Shown here piece by piece: positions 8,156 to 15,563 of a DNA stretch of 64,000 nucleotides; the stretch's first letter is position 1, and each line of letters opens with the position of its first letter. The position numbers and the translations under genes are program-made. Under the pieces are notes generated by a model, which was not told the origin of the DNA, did no database searches, and saw only the letters and a program-made list of their open reading frames with translations. The stretch comes from Candidatus Uhrbacteria bacterium (GTDB lineage: Bacteria; Patescibacteriota; Patescibacteriia; UBA9934): positions 70,269 through 134,268 of the forward strand of contig DOZH01000008.1 in the NCBI GenBank assembly GCA_003518105.1, given 5' to 3'.

Positions 8156-9085
8156 CTAGCCGCGAGCTTCTTCGCTGATCTTCTCGAGGTCGCTGAACGA
8201 CAGGGGCTCAATTGGGATTCCCTTGTTCACGAACCAGTCAACGAGTTCCCGGGGCCGTTCCTCGGGCCTCACGGCGAGTAGACTGCACAGCGCATCAATC
8301 ATGTGGGGGAAGCGGTAGTTGAGCCTCTTCACCCATTTGACACTTTCGGCGTTGAGGTGAGCCACGCTGTCGACCTGCATGGTCAGGAAATAGACTTGCT
8401 CCTCGTTGAGCGGCACATGCGCCTTCGGGAACCGATCATGTCCGCGCGCCGTCTGCTCGAGCAAATCACTCACTTCGAAGCCACGAGCTCGTTCGGCCGC
8501 CAGCTGAGCTTCGATTGGCATCGGCGGGTGGCTCGAGCGGTGCACTGCCAGTGCGGACGCCTCTCCTGGTGCGAGGGCGAACGGCTGATGGTGGCTGAAG
8601 ATCTCCTCGAACGTCATCTTGGGCCGCAACTCCCGCAGCGCCAGCAAGTCCTGGAACTCGTCCCAGAGCTCGCTGGTCATTATCTCGGACGGCAGGTCGG
8701 GCAGGAGTGCCAGCGCCAGGAACGACGGACGGCCGAGGTCGCGGATGTCACCAAAGTTTTTCGTCAGCTGGTGCAGGCGCAACTTGATGGCGTTGGCTAG
8801 TTGAGGTGAGATATCGTTGTAGAGGAGCCTTTTGATGAGGTGCTGGTGGGACGGCAGGTCGCCGAAGGCCCAGTTAAAGCCAAAGAGGTAGCCGTTCAGC
8901 TCGAGCTGGCAGCCCATCGGCAGGTACGTCGGGTCGAGCAGCATGTCGGCGACGAAGTAGAAGCCGCGGGAGTAGAGGCCTACTAAAGAGTCGTGGCGCA
9001 AAGCGATTTCGCTGATTGGCAAGGTGATGTAGCGGGGGATGGGCTTGTTGACGCGGAGGGGGAAGGGCGAGGAGATGGTGGGCAT
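8156..9085 (-). CDS. HhH/alpha-CTD-like paralogue 1 (309 residues), unknown function
   Basis: This is the largest of four tandem paralogues. An N-terminal PLRVNKPIPRYI strand (9-20) leads to a helical region with GFYFVADML (41-49), closing with FGDLP (74-78). That spacing resembles the helix-hairpin-helix of the RNA polymerase alpha C-terminal domain (GIxTxxDLL...LGL). Next come LALALLPDLP (about 123-132) and LLALRELRPKMTFEEIF (about 147-163), shared with paralogues 2-4. A C-terminal part shared with paralogue 3 has MIDALCSLLAVRPEE, RELVDWFVNKGIPIEPLSFSDL. I start it at the ATG after GGAGCTATC rather than 24 codons upstream, because the other members start at the equivalent residue. DNA binding is inferred from the HhH-like pattern only. 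Confidence 0.72.
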   Translation of the reverse strand: MPTISSPFPLRVNKPIPRYITLPISEIALRHDSLVGLYSRGFYFVADMLLDPTYLPMGCQLELNGYLFGFNWAFGDLPSHQHLIKRLLYNDISPQLANAIKLRLHQLTKNFGDIRDLGRPSFLALALLPDLPSEIMTSELWDEFQDLLALRELRPKMTFEEIFSHHQPFALAPGEASALAVHRSSHPPMPIEAQLAAERARGFEVSDLLEQTARGHDRFPKAHVPLNEEQVYFLTMQVDSVAHLNAESVKWVKRLNYRFPHMIDALCSLLAVRPEERPRELVDWFVNKGIPIEPLSFSDLEKISEEARG

Positions 9086-9135
9086 GATAGCTCCAGGGGT
9101 AAAAGGGCAAGTCGCAGATAATCCACGACGCCGCA

Positions 9136-9164
9136 ACCGTACAGTTTTTGCTGGCATTAGTCAA
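9136..9164 (-). promoter_or_regulatory. Probable promoter of paralogue 1
   Basis: Minus strand TTGACT (9164-9159), 17 bases, TACGGT (9141-9136). The TTGACTA-n-TACCAG/TGCCAG context is shared with the promoter of paralogue 2 at 9876-9904, so the promoter seems to be part of the duplicated unit. Confidence 0.5.
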
Positions 9165-9180
9165 AAAGTTAGAGTAAAGA

Positions 9181-9222
9181 AAAGCGCCCGGCCCGGAGAG
9201 TTACTCCAGGGTCGGGCGTTTT
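9181..9222 (-). terminator. Orphan terminator copy T2
   Basis: Same GCGCCCG...CGGGCG hairpin as T1, with minus-strand CTTTTCTTT after it, but no gene ends here: it lies between T3 and the start of paralogue 1. It is probably the leftover of a lost family member. Confidence 0.65.
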
Positions 9223-9225
9223 GAG

Positions 9226-9253
9226 TACTGGGATATACCCCAGGGGTATTCAC
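9226..9253. repeat. Half copy of the GTGAATAC palindrome
   Basis: TGGGATATACCCCAGGGG and TATTCAC match the loop and right arm of the palindrome at 9911-9946, but the left arm is reduced to GTACTGGG. A damaged copy supports repeat decay at this spot. The rest of 9086-9337 holds only the promoter, T2 and T3. Confidence 0.6.
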
Positions 9254-9290
9254 TAAAATAGGTGGGGTCACTGTGCCCCGCTGTAAAAGA

Positions 9291-9328
9291 AAGACGCCCG
9301 GCCTGGAAGGACTCCAGGTCGGGCGTTT
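9291..9328 (-). terminator. GC-rich terminator T3, after paralogue 2
   Basis: ACGCCCGACCTGGAGTCC on the minus strand pairs with the following CCAGGCCGGGCGT and ends in CTTTCTTTT. It starts 10 bases after the stop of the 9338-9841 gene. Confidence 0.83.
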
Positions 9329-9337
9329 CGCGGACGG

Positions 9338-9841
9338 TCACGGCGTGTGCTGGAAGATCTGAGCGAGCAATACGGGTCGACGCAAGCCGACCTGGGCGAG
9401 CAGTCCGTTGACGAGTGCAGCTTGGTCGGCCATCAGACGCAAGTTGGGGTGAATCGCCACAGCGAGTACGCTTGGCGAGTGCAGGTTCGCTGGCCGGCCA
9501 GCATTGCAGGCTTTGGCAAACACCTCGCGGATGGTGGTCGGAATTTTGCCTGGCAATGGCCCGAGCTCAAAGAAGTTCTGATTCAATGCCTCGGTCACCG
9601 GCAGATCGCCGATTTCAATCTTCAGTTGCCGCATGGTGGCAACCAAGTCGCGGTACACATCGTTGCTGAATTTTCGATGGGCCGTGCGCTGGTCGAGCGC
9701 AGCTATGTCTGCCATGTAGAACAGGCCATCGCGGTTCAGCCGTTGGTGCGTGTTGGTCTCGAACAAGAAGGAACTGCAGAGCCGGCCGAGGTAGGGGTTG
9801 AGGGGCTGGCGGATCTGGATGGGGAGGGTGAGGCCGGACAT
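9338..9841 (-). CDS. HhH/alpha-CTD-like paralogue 2 (167 residues), unknown function
   Basis: This short family member begins MSGLTLPIQIRQPLNPYLG, parallel to MSVLTLPIHVSQPINPVLG of paralogue 3. The HhH-like unit is GLFYMADIAALD (39-50) running to LKIEIGDLP (73-81), close in form to the alpha-CTD pattern. A middle section has PTTIREVFAKA and SVLAVAIHPNLRL, and the protein stops after LLAQVGLRRPVLLAQIFQ (147-164). It lacks the C-terminal module of paralogues 1 and 3. Start chosen at the ATG with GGAG 8 bases upstream. Base composition of the array is more GC-rich than the flanking genes. Function unknown; a small DNA- or polymerase-binding protein is a guess. Confidence 0.7.
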   Translation of the reverse strand: MSGLTLPIQIRQPLNPYLGRLCSSFLFETNTHQRLNRDGLFYMADIAALDQRTAHRKFSNDVYRDLVATMRQLKIEIGDLPVTEALNQNFFELGPLPGKIPTTIREVFAKACNAGRPANLHSPSVLAVAIHPNLRLMADQAALVNGLLAQVGLRRPVLLAQIFQHTP

Positions 9842-9875
9842 GGTGGACTCCGTGCTTGGGTTTGTGGACGGCTCG

Positions 9876-9904
9876 AGCCTACTCTTTTGCCTGGTAGTAG
9901 TCAA
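9876..9904 (-). promoter_or_regulatory. Probable promoter of paralogue 2
   Basis: Minus strand TTGACT (9904-9899), 17 bases, TAGGCT (9881-9876), about 35 bases before the ATG. It resembles the paralogue 1 promoter in both hexamers and in the CCAG-GCAAAA spacer. Confidence 0.5.
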
Positions 9905-9910
9905 AAATAG

Positions 9911-9946
9911 GTGAATACCCCTGGGATATACCCCAGGGGTATTCAC
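9911..9946. repeat. GTGAATAC palindrome, full copy
   Basis: A 36-base palindrome: GTGAATACCCCTGGG, ATATAC-type centre, CCCAGGGGTATTCAC. It lies between the paralogue 2 promoter and terminator T4. Other long copies are at 16080-16115 and 63267-63302. Confidence 0.75.
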
Positions 9947-9955
9947 CATAAAAGA

Positions 9956-9993
9956 AAGACGCCCGGCCTGGAAGGACTCCAGGACGCGGGCGT
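9956..9993 (-). terminator. GC-rich terminator T4, after paralogue 3
   Basis: Minus strand CGCCCGCGTCCTGGAG with CCAGGCCGGGCG, then TCTTTCTTTTA. It differs from T3 mainly by the GT/ACG change near the stem base (GTCGGGC to ACGCGGGC). Confidence 0.8.
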
Positions 9994-10030
9994 GGCCAGC
10001 TGAGCTGGTCGTGTTGACGATGACGACGGT

Positions 10031-10801
10031 TCATCCCTCAGTGTGTGCTGTCCTCATGGCGAGCAACAGGTCGTCGGCGGTCAGGCAGTTGGTCGGCAGT
10101 CCGCGATGGGTGAACCACTCGCGCAGTTGCTTCGGCGCGTCCGTCACCGCCAGTATGGCCACCAAGGCGTCGATGGCCTGCGGTACGGGCGGCGTTCGTT
10201 CGCATACCCACATGAGTGTCTCCTCGTCGAGTCCCATGCTGAAGACGCTCGTCGACAAGATCATCGCTTGGCCGCTGGTGAGCGCCGGCGGCGCCTGGTG
10301 CACGAACACCTTGTCGAGCGTCACCTGTCGGTGCAATCCGAATCGATTCAGTAGGTTATCGAGCTGATAGTGCATCGTAGGCTGCATGGACATGCGGGGC
10401 AACAACGCCAAGGCCAGCGGCGTCGGCAAGCCAATGACGGTCTTGCCGTAGACTCCAGCCAGCTCTCGCAATTTGCGTTCCAGTGGTCCGTGCAAACTAT
10501 GTTGCTGAATGACCACCCAAGGCAGACCGTGGCCAAGCATCGCCTGGGCTTCCGGCAGATCGCCTTGGTCCAAGTGGAGCTTTGGTTGACCGAACTTCTC
10601 GAGCAGTTCGCGCACTGCCTTCTGGGCCTCGGTACTGAGACACCGGAGTGCGCCAGGCCAAGTCACGTCGACCAAATAGTAAAGGCCGAGTTGTCCCAAC
10701 TCCTGAATGACTTGCGGCGCCAGGTTGTGGCTGAAGAACGTGGTACCGAGGACGGGGTTGATGGGCTGACTGACGTGGATGGGGAGGGTGAGGACGGACA
10801 T
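10031..10801 (-). CDS. HhH/alpha-CTD-like paralogue 3 (256 residues), unknown function
   Basis: The N terminus MSVLTLPIHVSQPINPVLG is nearly that of paralogue 2. The HhH-like unit is LGQLGLYYLVDV (35-46) with EKFG and QGDLPEAQ (68-86). Then come LPTPLALALLPRM (125-137) and LLNRFGLHRQVTLDKVF (150-166). The C-terminal module IDALVAILAVTDAPKQLREW then FTHRGLPTNCLTADDL (about 214-249) matches that of paralogue 1. So the family has a full form (1 and 3) and a short form (2 and 4). Start set at MSVL by analogy; an in-frame ATG 13 codons earlier exists. Each member has its own terminator, which argues for separate expression. Role unknown. Confidence 0.72.
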   Translation of the reverse strand: MSVLTLPIHVSQPINPVLGTTFFSHNLAPQVIQELGQLGLYYLVDVTWPGALRCLSTEAQKAVRELLEKFGQPKLHLDQGDLPEAQAMLGHGLPWVVIQQHSLHGPLERKLRELAGVYGKTVIGLPTPLALALLPRMSMQPTMHYQLDNLLNRFGLHRQVTLDKVFVHQAPPALTSGQAMILSTSVFSMGLDEETLMWVCERTPPVPQAIDALVAILAVTDAPKQLREWFTHRGLPTNCLTADDLLLAMRTAHTEG

Positions 10802-10872
10802 GGTTGGTTCCGGGGTGGGGGTGAGACTCGTAAACGCCAATAGCGTACTCGCAGTAAAATAATTGGTAAAGA

Positions 10873-10909
10873 AAGACGCCCGGCCTGGAAGAACTCCAGG
10901 ACGCGGGCG
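10873..10909 (-). terminator. GC-rich terminator T5, after paralogue 4
   Basis: Same hairpin as T4 (CGCCCGCGTCCTGGAG / CCAGGCCGGGCG, then TCTTTCTTT on the minus strand), 13 bases after the paralogue 4 stop. Confidence 0.8.
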
Positions 10910-10922
10910 AGGTGACCAAAGG

Positions 10923-11456
10923 TCAAAGGCTGGGCGAGGCGATGATGGCTGGTCCGTTCTGGAAGATGTCAGCGAGCGCCATTTTGCGCTTCAGGTTGTA
11001 GGGGGCCAAGGCCGCGTCGACGGCCGCCTCTTCTTCTGGCGTGAAGCCGAAGTAGTGGTAGATGGCGAGCGACAGCAGGGTCAGCGAGCCAATCTGCGGT
11101 GGTGGCAAATTGCACTGCGACTCGAGGACGCTACGCATCTTGGTGTATGCACTATCCGGCAAGCCTGCCAACTGGTTGACACTCCTGGCCAACTCGCGGA
11201 CGTAGGGCAGGCTACCAACGGTGAGACCATAGGCCCGTGCCTCGCGGTTGATGTCGATCACGGCGTCCGAGCTGAAAGTGTCGAACATCATGGTCGGTTC
11301 GAGTGTCATCAGGTCGGCCATCGTCAGATAACCCCGGCCAATGGCTTCGCGGATGGTTTCGGGGTGGAAGTCGAAGTTGCCGAGTACCCAGCTGAGAACG
11401 TACGAAGGCTCAAAGCTGATTGGGCGGGGCAGTTTGAGGGCAACGGGTTGACCCAT
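10923..11456 (-). CDS. HhH/alpha-CTD-like paralogue 4 (177 residues), unknown function
   Basis: This is the most divergent member. LKLPRPISFEPSYVLSWVLG (8-26) takes the place of the LPI..PINP.LG strand. The HhH-like unit is IGRGYLTMADLMTLEP (39-54) through YGLTVGSLP (76-84), where GSLP replaces GDLP. A middle segment SLTLLSLAIYHYFGF and the closing LAPYNLKRKMALADIFQ (150-166) align with the other members. Like paralogue 2 it lacks the C-terminal module. The ATG is preceded by GGAGTTCTC, the same ribosome-site layout as its siblings. It lies downstream of the peroxiredoxin terminator; I see no convincing promoter in that gap. Confidence 0.68.
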   Translation of the reverse strand: MGQPVALKLPRPISFEPSYVLSWVLGNFDFHPETIREAIGRGYLTMADLMTLEPTMMFDTFSSDAVIDINREARAYGLTVGSLPYVRELARSVNQLAGLPDSAYTKMRSVLESQCNLPPPQIGSLTLLSLAIYHYFGFTPEEEAAVDAALAPYNLKRKMALADIFQNGPAIIASPSL

Positions 11457-11480
11457 GAGAACTCCGGGGAGGTGAGGGTG

Positions 11481-11517
11481 AAAACAAACAACCGCACGGG
11501 TAATCCGCGCGGCTGTA
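11481..11517 (-). terminator. Terminator of the 2-Cys peroxiredoxin gene
   Basis: Minus strand ACAGCCGCGCGG-ATTA-CCCGTGCGGTTGT hairpin followed by TTGTTTT, starting 15 bases after the stop at 11532. Its sequence is unrelated to T1-T5. Confidence 0.83.
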
Positions 11518-11531
11518 ACTTACTCTTCTGT

Positions 11532-12053
11532 TTACGCTTTGCCTAGCGTGGCGACACCTGGTTCCCATTCCACTGGGCACAGGTCGCCAGATTGCAGGGC
11601 TTGGAGGACGCGCAAGGTCTCTTTAGTCGAGCGGCCAACAGAGCCAGCGGAGACGAGGGCATACATCACCACACCTTCTGGATTGATGATGAAGAGACCG
11701 CGCTGAGAGCTGCCGTCGAAGTCAAGAACATCATAGTCTCGACTTGTGCTGTGGCTGGTATCGGCGACAATCGGAAAGGTGACTTCGGGGAGGTCGCGCT
11801 CAAACCAGGCTTTGTGGCTCCATTCACTATCGGTACTGATGCCGACGATGGATGCATTAAGAGCCTCAAACTCACCAGTGTGTTTAGCAAAACTTTTTAA
11901 TTCAGTAGGGCAAATGAAGGTGAAGTCGCGAGGATAAAATAGTAACACTAGCCATTTTCCTAGAAAATCAGTAAGGGAAAGTTGTTTAAATTCACCAGCT
12001 TGATAAGCGGTCTGTAAATAGAACTTAGGAGCTTCTTGGCCGACGTTGATCAT
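11532..12053 (-). CDS. Typical 2-Cys peroxiredoxin (AhpC/Prx1 class)
   Basis: This is a 173-residue thioredoxin-fold peroxidase. The peroxidatic Cys is in FYPRDFTFICPTEL (Cys48), and the resolving Cys is in GDLCPVEWEPG near the C terminus (about 159), the arrangement of typical dimeric 2-Cys enzymes. It reduces hydrogen peroxide and organic hydroperoxides in the cytoplasm. No AhpF lies nearby, so thioredoxin or another reductant must be used. The promoter is divergent from and overlaps that of the DUF3179 gene. A second, Bcp-type peroxiredoxin is at 47841-48314. Confidence 0.92.
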   Translation of the reverse strand: MINVGQEAPKFYLQTAYQAGEFKQLSLTDFLGKWLVLLFYPRDFTFICPTELKSFAKHTGEFEALNASIVGISTDSEWSHKAWFERDLPEVTFPIVADTSHSTSRDYDVLDFDGSSQRGLFIINPEGVVMYALVSAGSVGRSTKETLRVLQALQSGDLCPVEWEPGVATLGKA

Positions 12054-12096
12054 ATAAAGAGATTAGCGAGCTTTAATTATTCCGGGACTCTATGGT

Positions 12097-12149
12097 ACCA
12101 TAATCCCAGTTTGGCTAATTGACAATGGCCTATAAAGACTGTTTTATAC
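12097..12149. promoter_or_regulatory. Back-to-back promoters for peroxiredoxin (-) and DUF3179 (+)
   Basis: Plus strand: TTGACA at 12119-12124 and a -10 around 12143-12149 (TTTATA/TTATAC, spacing 18-19), only about 6 bases before the ATG at 12156. Minus strand: TTGTCA (12125-12120), 17 bases, TATGGT (12102-12097). The two -35 boxes overlap by five bases, so only one polymerase can bind at a time. Confidence 0.7.
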
Positions 12150-12155
12150 TCGCAT

Positions 12156-13412
12156 ATGGAAATGCCTTCTCAAAAAACTAAACAAATCATCCTCGTCATC
12201 ATCACTGCCGTTATTCTCATTGTCGCTTTCGCCGTTATCCGTGCCGAGCGCCTAAAGAACGCTTCTCCGGTAGAAGCAGCTATGACCGGTTCCTTGTTGA
12301 CGACGGCTGAAAATTTTGGCGGTCAGCAATATCTCATTCCTCACACTCAGGTCATCGACTCCGGTCTCAAGGCGGCCGACGTCCCAGCTCTCACCAATCC
12401 CAAGTTCACCTCCGTCACCGCCATGGACAGCTTGCTCGCCGACAATCTCTTCGGCATCGACGTGGAAGTCGGTGGCCAGCATCGTTTTTATCCTTACCAA
12501 ATTCTCAACTGGCACCGCGTCGTCAATGACACCTTCGGCGACAAGGAACTCATCATCACTTTTGATCCGCTAACTGGTGCGGCAATTGTGTACGTCAACC
12601 CAAGTGAAGGCGAGACGCTCTCCATGGCTTTCGCTGGCACGGTTTACAACAACGGCGAGTTGCTTCTAGATAATGCTGGCAGTCAGTGGTTGCAGATTAA
12701 TGGCACACAAGTTATCCATAAAAACAGCATTTCCCGCTATGAGTTGGGTGCGAAATTGACGCAGTACCCAGCCCAAAGCATGAAGTGGACGGACTGGAAG
12801 AACATTTTCCCAGGTGGTGAAGTTCTCTCGAGCGAAACTGGTTACACCCGCGATTATACTCGTCATCCGTATGGCCAGTATGAGGCGTCGCTTAGCATTT
12901 ACTTCCCAGTGAATAAGACTGATAGCCGAATTGGGAGCAGTAAGTGGTGGGTGGATGGCCTCTCGATCAACGGCGAGCACTTGGCGTTGGTCAAGACCAT
13001 CATGCAGGGCCCCTACGTTTACAACACGGTTCTTGGTGGCGTGCCAATTAGCGCTTTCTACGATAGCGAGCTCGACATGACCCACGTTTTCAATCCCGTC
13101 GTCGGCGATAAAACTTTAACTTTCACCGCCCCGCGCGATCAAGCTCTAAAAAATCCACAAACCTTCATTGACGATCAAACCAAATCAATTTGGTCCGCGA
13201 CTGGTGTCGCAACGGAGGGTGAGTTGAAGGGTACCGTACTTCAAATGATTAACGCCCCAGAATATTATTGGTTTGCTTGGGCTGCTACTTATCCAGATAC
13301 TCGTGTAGCAGTTATCGATGAACAAAAGGCCAAGGACGACGCAGATAAAGCAGCCGCCGCAGTCGCCGCACCAGCTCCAGAAACTTCAACTACTCCAGAT
13401 GCAACCGAATAA
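12156..13412 (+). CDS. DUF3179 domain protein, membrane-anchored
   Basis: The product has 418 residues: an N-terminal membrane segment (about 8-28) and a large outer DUF3179 domain. Recognisable family blocks are VPALTNPKFTSV (about 75), the block with HRFYPYQILNWHRVVNDTFG (about 110-130), ITFDPLTGAAIVYVNP (about 135-150), WTDWKNIFPGGEVLSSETGY, DYTRHPYGQYE, and a late block with YWFAWAATYPDT. The family usually has Cys in the segment that here reads FDPLTGA. The tail is Ala/Pro-rich. The domain has no established biochemical role. The rsmI start codon overlaps its last codons, so the two are coupled. A start two codons later (MPSQ) is possible. Confidence 0.85.
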   Translation: MEMPSQKTKQIILVIITAVILIVAFAVIRAERLKNASPVEAAMTGSLLTTAENFGGQQYLIPHTQVIDSGLKAADVPALTNPKFTSVTAMDSLLADNLFGIDVEVGGQHRFYPYQILNWHRVVNDTFGDKELIITFDPLTGAAIVYVNPSEGETLSMAFAGTVYNNGELLLDNAGSQWLQINGTQVIHKNSISRYELGAKLTQYPAQSMKWTDWKNIFPGGEVLSSETGYTRDYTRHPYGQYEASLSIYFPVNKTDSRIGSSKWWVDGLSINGEHLALVKTIMQGPYVYNTVLGGVPISAFYDSELDMTHVFNPVVGDKTLTFTAPRDQALKNPQTFIDDQTKSIWSATGVATEGELKGTVLQMINAPEYYWFAWAATYPDTRVAVIDEQKAKDDADKAAAAVAAPAPETSTTPDATE

Positions 13413-14079
13413 TCGCGGACAATTATTCATCGTTGCTACGCCAATTGGTAACTTGGCGGATTTATCGATGAGAGCAATCGAAACTCTTAGAGCCTCGGAC
13501 TTGATTTGCGCGGAAGATACTCGCGTGACTGGCGGCTTGCTGGCGAAGAACGAAATAAAAACCAAGATGCTCACCGTGCAGCAGCATAGCGACGAGTCAG
13601 TTTTAAACGAGGTTATCGACCAACTCAAAGAGGGCAAGAACGTCAGTGTAGTAACCGACGCAGGTACGCCAAACATTAGCGACCCTGGTGGTCAATTGGT
13701 AGCTCGGGCCGTGGCCGAGGGCCTCGACGTGGTACCAATCCCTGGGCCATCAGCTCTCATCGCGGCCTTGTCGATTTCTGGCTTTGCGGCTGACAACTTT
13801 ACCTTCTTGGGCTTTCCACCACACAAAAAAGGTCGTGAGACATATTTCCGCGAACTCGCTCTCATCGAGCATACTATCGTGTTGTACGAGGCTACGCATC
13901 GCATTGAAAAAACGTTGGCACAGTTGCCGCAGGACAGATTGCTCGTGGTCTGTCGCGAACTGACGAAGCTGTATGAAACGACGTATCGTGGCACAGCTGT
14001 CGAGGTTCTAGCCGAACTCGCCAAGACCAGTAAGAAAGGCGAATTCGTCGTGGTCGTCGCGCCGAAGGGTTGGAAATAA
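13399..14079 (+). CDS. rsmI: 16S rRNA (cytidine1402-2'-O)-methyltransferase RsmI
   Basis: This 226-residue SAM-dependent tetrapyrrole-methylase-fold enzyme methylates the ribose of C1402 in the 16S rRNA decoding centre. Motifs: FIVATPIGNLADLS (about 9-22), CAEDTRVTGGLL (about 37-48), VVTDAGTPNISDPG (about 79-92), PIPGPSALIAALSISG (about 107-122) and FLGFPPHKKGR. Length is slightly short of the usual 270-290 because the C-terminal extension is missing, as in many small-genome bacteria. Start at the ATG overlapping the end of the DUF3179 gene by 14 bases. Confidence 0.93.
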   Translation: MQPNNRGQLFIVATPIGNLADLSMRAIETLRASDLICAEDTRVTGGLLAKNEIKTKMLTVQQHSDESVLNEVIDQLKEGKNVSVVTDAGTPNISDPGGQLVARAVAEGLDVVPIPGPSALIAALSISGFAADNFTFLGFPPHKKGRETYFRELALIEHTIVLYEATHRIEKTLAQLPQDRLLVVCRELTKLYETTYRGTAVEVLAELAKTSKKGEFVVVVAPKGWK

Positions 14080-14105
14080 GTTTTGCCAGTAAGAATCAAA
14101 AAAAT

Positions 14106-15539
14106 ATGGCTACGTATTCAATTACCACCACTTTACCTTACGTTAATGCCGATCCGCATATTGGTTTCGCTTTAGAAATTATTCAGGCCGACATGTTGGC
14201 CCGTTATCACGCCGCTCTCGGCGAGACAATTATTTTCAACACTGGTACCGACGAGCACGGTCAAAAGATTTTGCGTCAGGCCACAGAAGCTGGCGTCGAC
14301 CCAAAAACTTATTGCGACGGTTACGCCGCCAAGTTCGACGGCCTTAAGGCGGCTTTGAATTTAACCTACAACCATTTCATCCGTACGACCGATGATCATC
14401 ACGTTGCCGCTGCCCAAGAATTTTGGCGACGTTGTGACGCTGCTGGCGACATTTATAAAAAGTCCTACTCCGTTAAATACTGCGTTGGTTGCGAACTCGA
14501 AAAGACGGATTCTGAATTGGTCGAAGGCCGTTGTCCGTTGCACCCTAACCGCGACCTTGAACTAATTGAAGAAGAAAACTATTTCTTCAAGTGGTCAAAG
14601 TATCAACAGCCATTGCTCGACCTCTACAAAGAGCGACCAGATTTTGTTATGCCAGAATCGCGCTTGAACGAAATCCGTAGTTTCGTTGAAGCAGGACTAC
14701 ATGACTTCAGCATTTCTCGCTTAGCCTCCAAGATGCCGTGGGGAATCCCAGTGCCAGGCGACGACAGTCAGGTGATGTACGTTTGGTTTGACGCCCTCGT
14801 TAATTATATTTCGACTTTAGGCTGGCCGAACGAGGAAGGTGAATTCAAAGCCTGGCCTGGAGTCCAAGTTGCCGGTCGCGACAACTTGCGTCAGCAGTCC
14901 GCCATGTGGCAGGCCATGCTCATGTCCGCCAAGATTGCGCCAAGCAAGCAAATTTTCATTCACGGCTTCATTACAGCCGAAGGTCAGAAGATGAGCAAGT
15001 CGCTCGGCAACGTCATCAACCCCTACGATCTCGTCGCCGAATTCGGTACGGATGCTGTGCGCTTCTATCTCCTCGGTGGTCTTCCTGCCTGGCAGGACGG
15101 TGACTTTTCGCGTCATGAATTTGTGTCGACCTACAACGCTCGCTTAGCTAACGGACTCGGCAACTTGGTCAGTCGCGTGGCGGCCATGGCAGGGAAGAGC
15201 TTCCCAGATGGTCTCGACCGCGTAGTTTTCGATAGTGCCGCTGTTACCGCCGAACTCAAACTAACTATCGAGCAATACGACTTCAAGCGCTACATCGATA
15301 CCGTCTTTACCGTCGTCGATCTAGCTAACTTGAAAATCGAAAACGAATCACCGTTCCGTTTAGTGAAGACGGACGTGGCTGGGGCCAAAAAATCGTTGTC
15401 AGAACTGGCTGGCATGATTCGTTTTGTGGCCGACGCTTTGCTGCCAGTTATCCCTGCTGCGGCCGAGGAAATCGCGCGCCGCTATAAAGATGATATAATC
15501 GTGGTCGCTGAGCCATTATTCATGCGCCGCGAAGCGTAA
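14106..15539 (+). CDS. metG: Methionyl-tRNA synthetase
   Basis: The product is a 477-residue class I synthetase. The HIGH motif appears as HIGF in LPYVNADPHIGFALE (about 9-23), and KMSKS is intact in GQKMSKSLGN (about 294-303). A zinc knuckle is suggested by CVGCE (about 125-129) and CPLHP (about 141), a C-C-C-H set. The anticodon domain follows, and the protein ends without the C-terminal tRNA-binding EMAP/Trbp111 domain, so it is the short form. I start at MATYSITT, which begins the family homology; the in-frame start 12 codons upstream overlaps rsmI. Confidence 0.95.
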   Translation: MATYSITTTLPYVNADPHIGFALEIIQADMLARYHAALGETIIFNTGTDEHGQKILRQATEAGVDPKTYCDGYAAKFDGLKAALNLTYNHFIRTTDDHHVAAAQEFWRRCDAAGDIYKKSYSVKYCVGCELEKTDSELVEGRCPLHPNRDLELIEEENYFFKWSKYQQPLLDLYKERPDFVMPESRLNEIRSFVEAGLHDFSISRLASKMPWGIPVPGDDSQVMYVWFDALVNYISTLGWPNEEGEFKAWPGVQVAGRDNLRQQSAMWQAMLMSAKIAPSKQIFIHGFITAEGQKMSKSLGNVINPYDLVAEFGTDAVRFYLLGGLPAWQDGDFSRHEFVSTYNARLANGLGNLVSRVAAMAGKSFPDGLDRVVFDSAAVTAELKLTIEQYDFKRYIDTVFTVVDLANLKIENESPFRLVKTDVAGAKKSLSELAGMIRFVADALLPVIPAAAEEIARRYKDDIIVVAEPLFMRREA

Positions 15540-15563
15540 ACAAAGTTCGCCCTCAAAAAAAAT

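Noticed and set aside
8303..8800. Open frame of 165 codons on the plus strand across paralogue 1
   Set aside because: It is antisense to a gene whose minus-strand frame is shared by four paralogues. High GC creates long chance frames here.
9911..9946. GTGAATAC palindromes as rho-independent terminators
   Set aside because: The stems are strong but no T-run follows, and one copy lies upstream of a promoter -10 rather than after a gene.
10863..11546. 227-codon plus-strand frame across paralogue 4 and the peroxiredoxin end
   Set aside because: It crosses two terminators and the peroxiredoxin stop region, has low-complexity composition, and conflicts with the conserved minus-strand genes.
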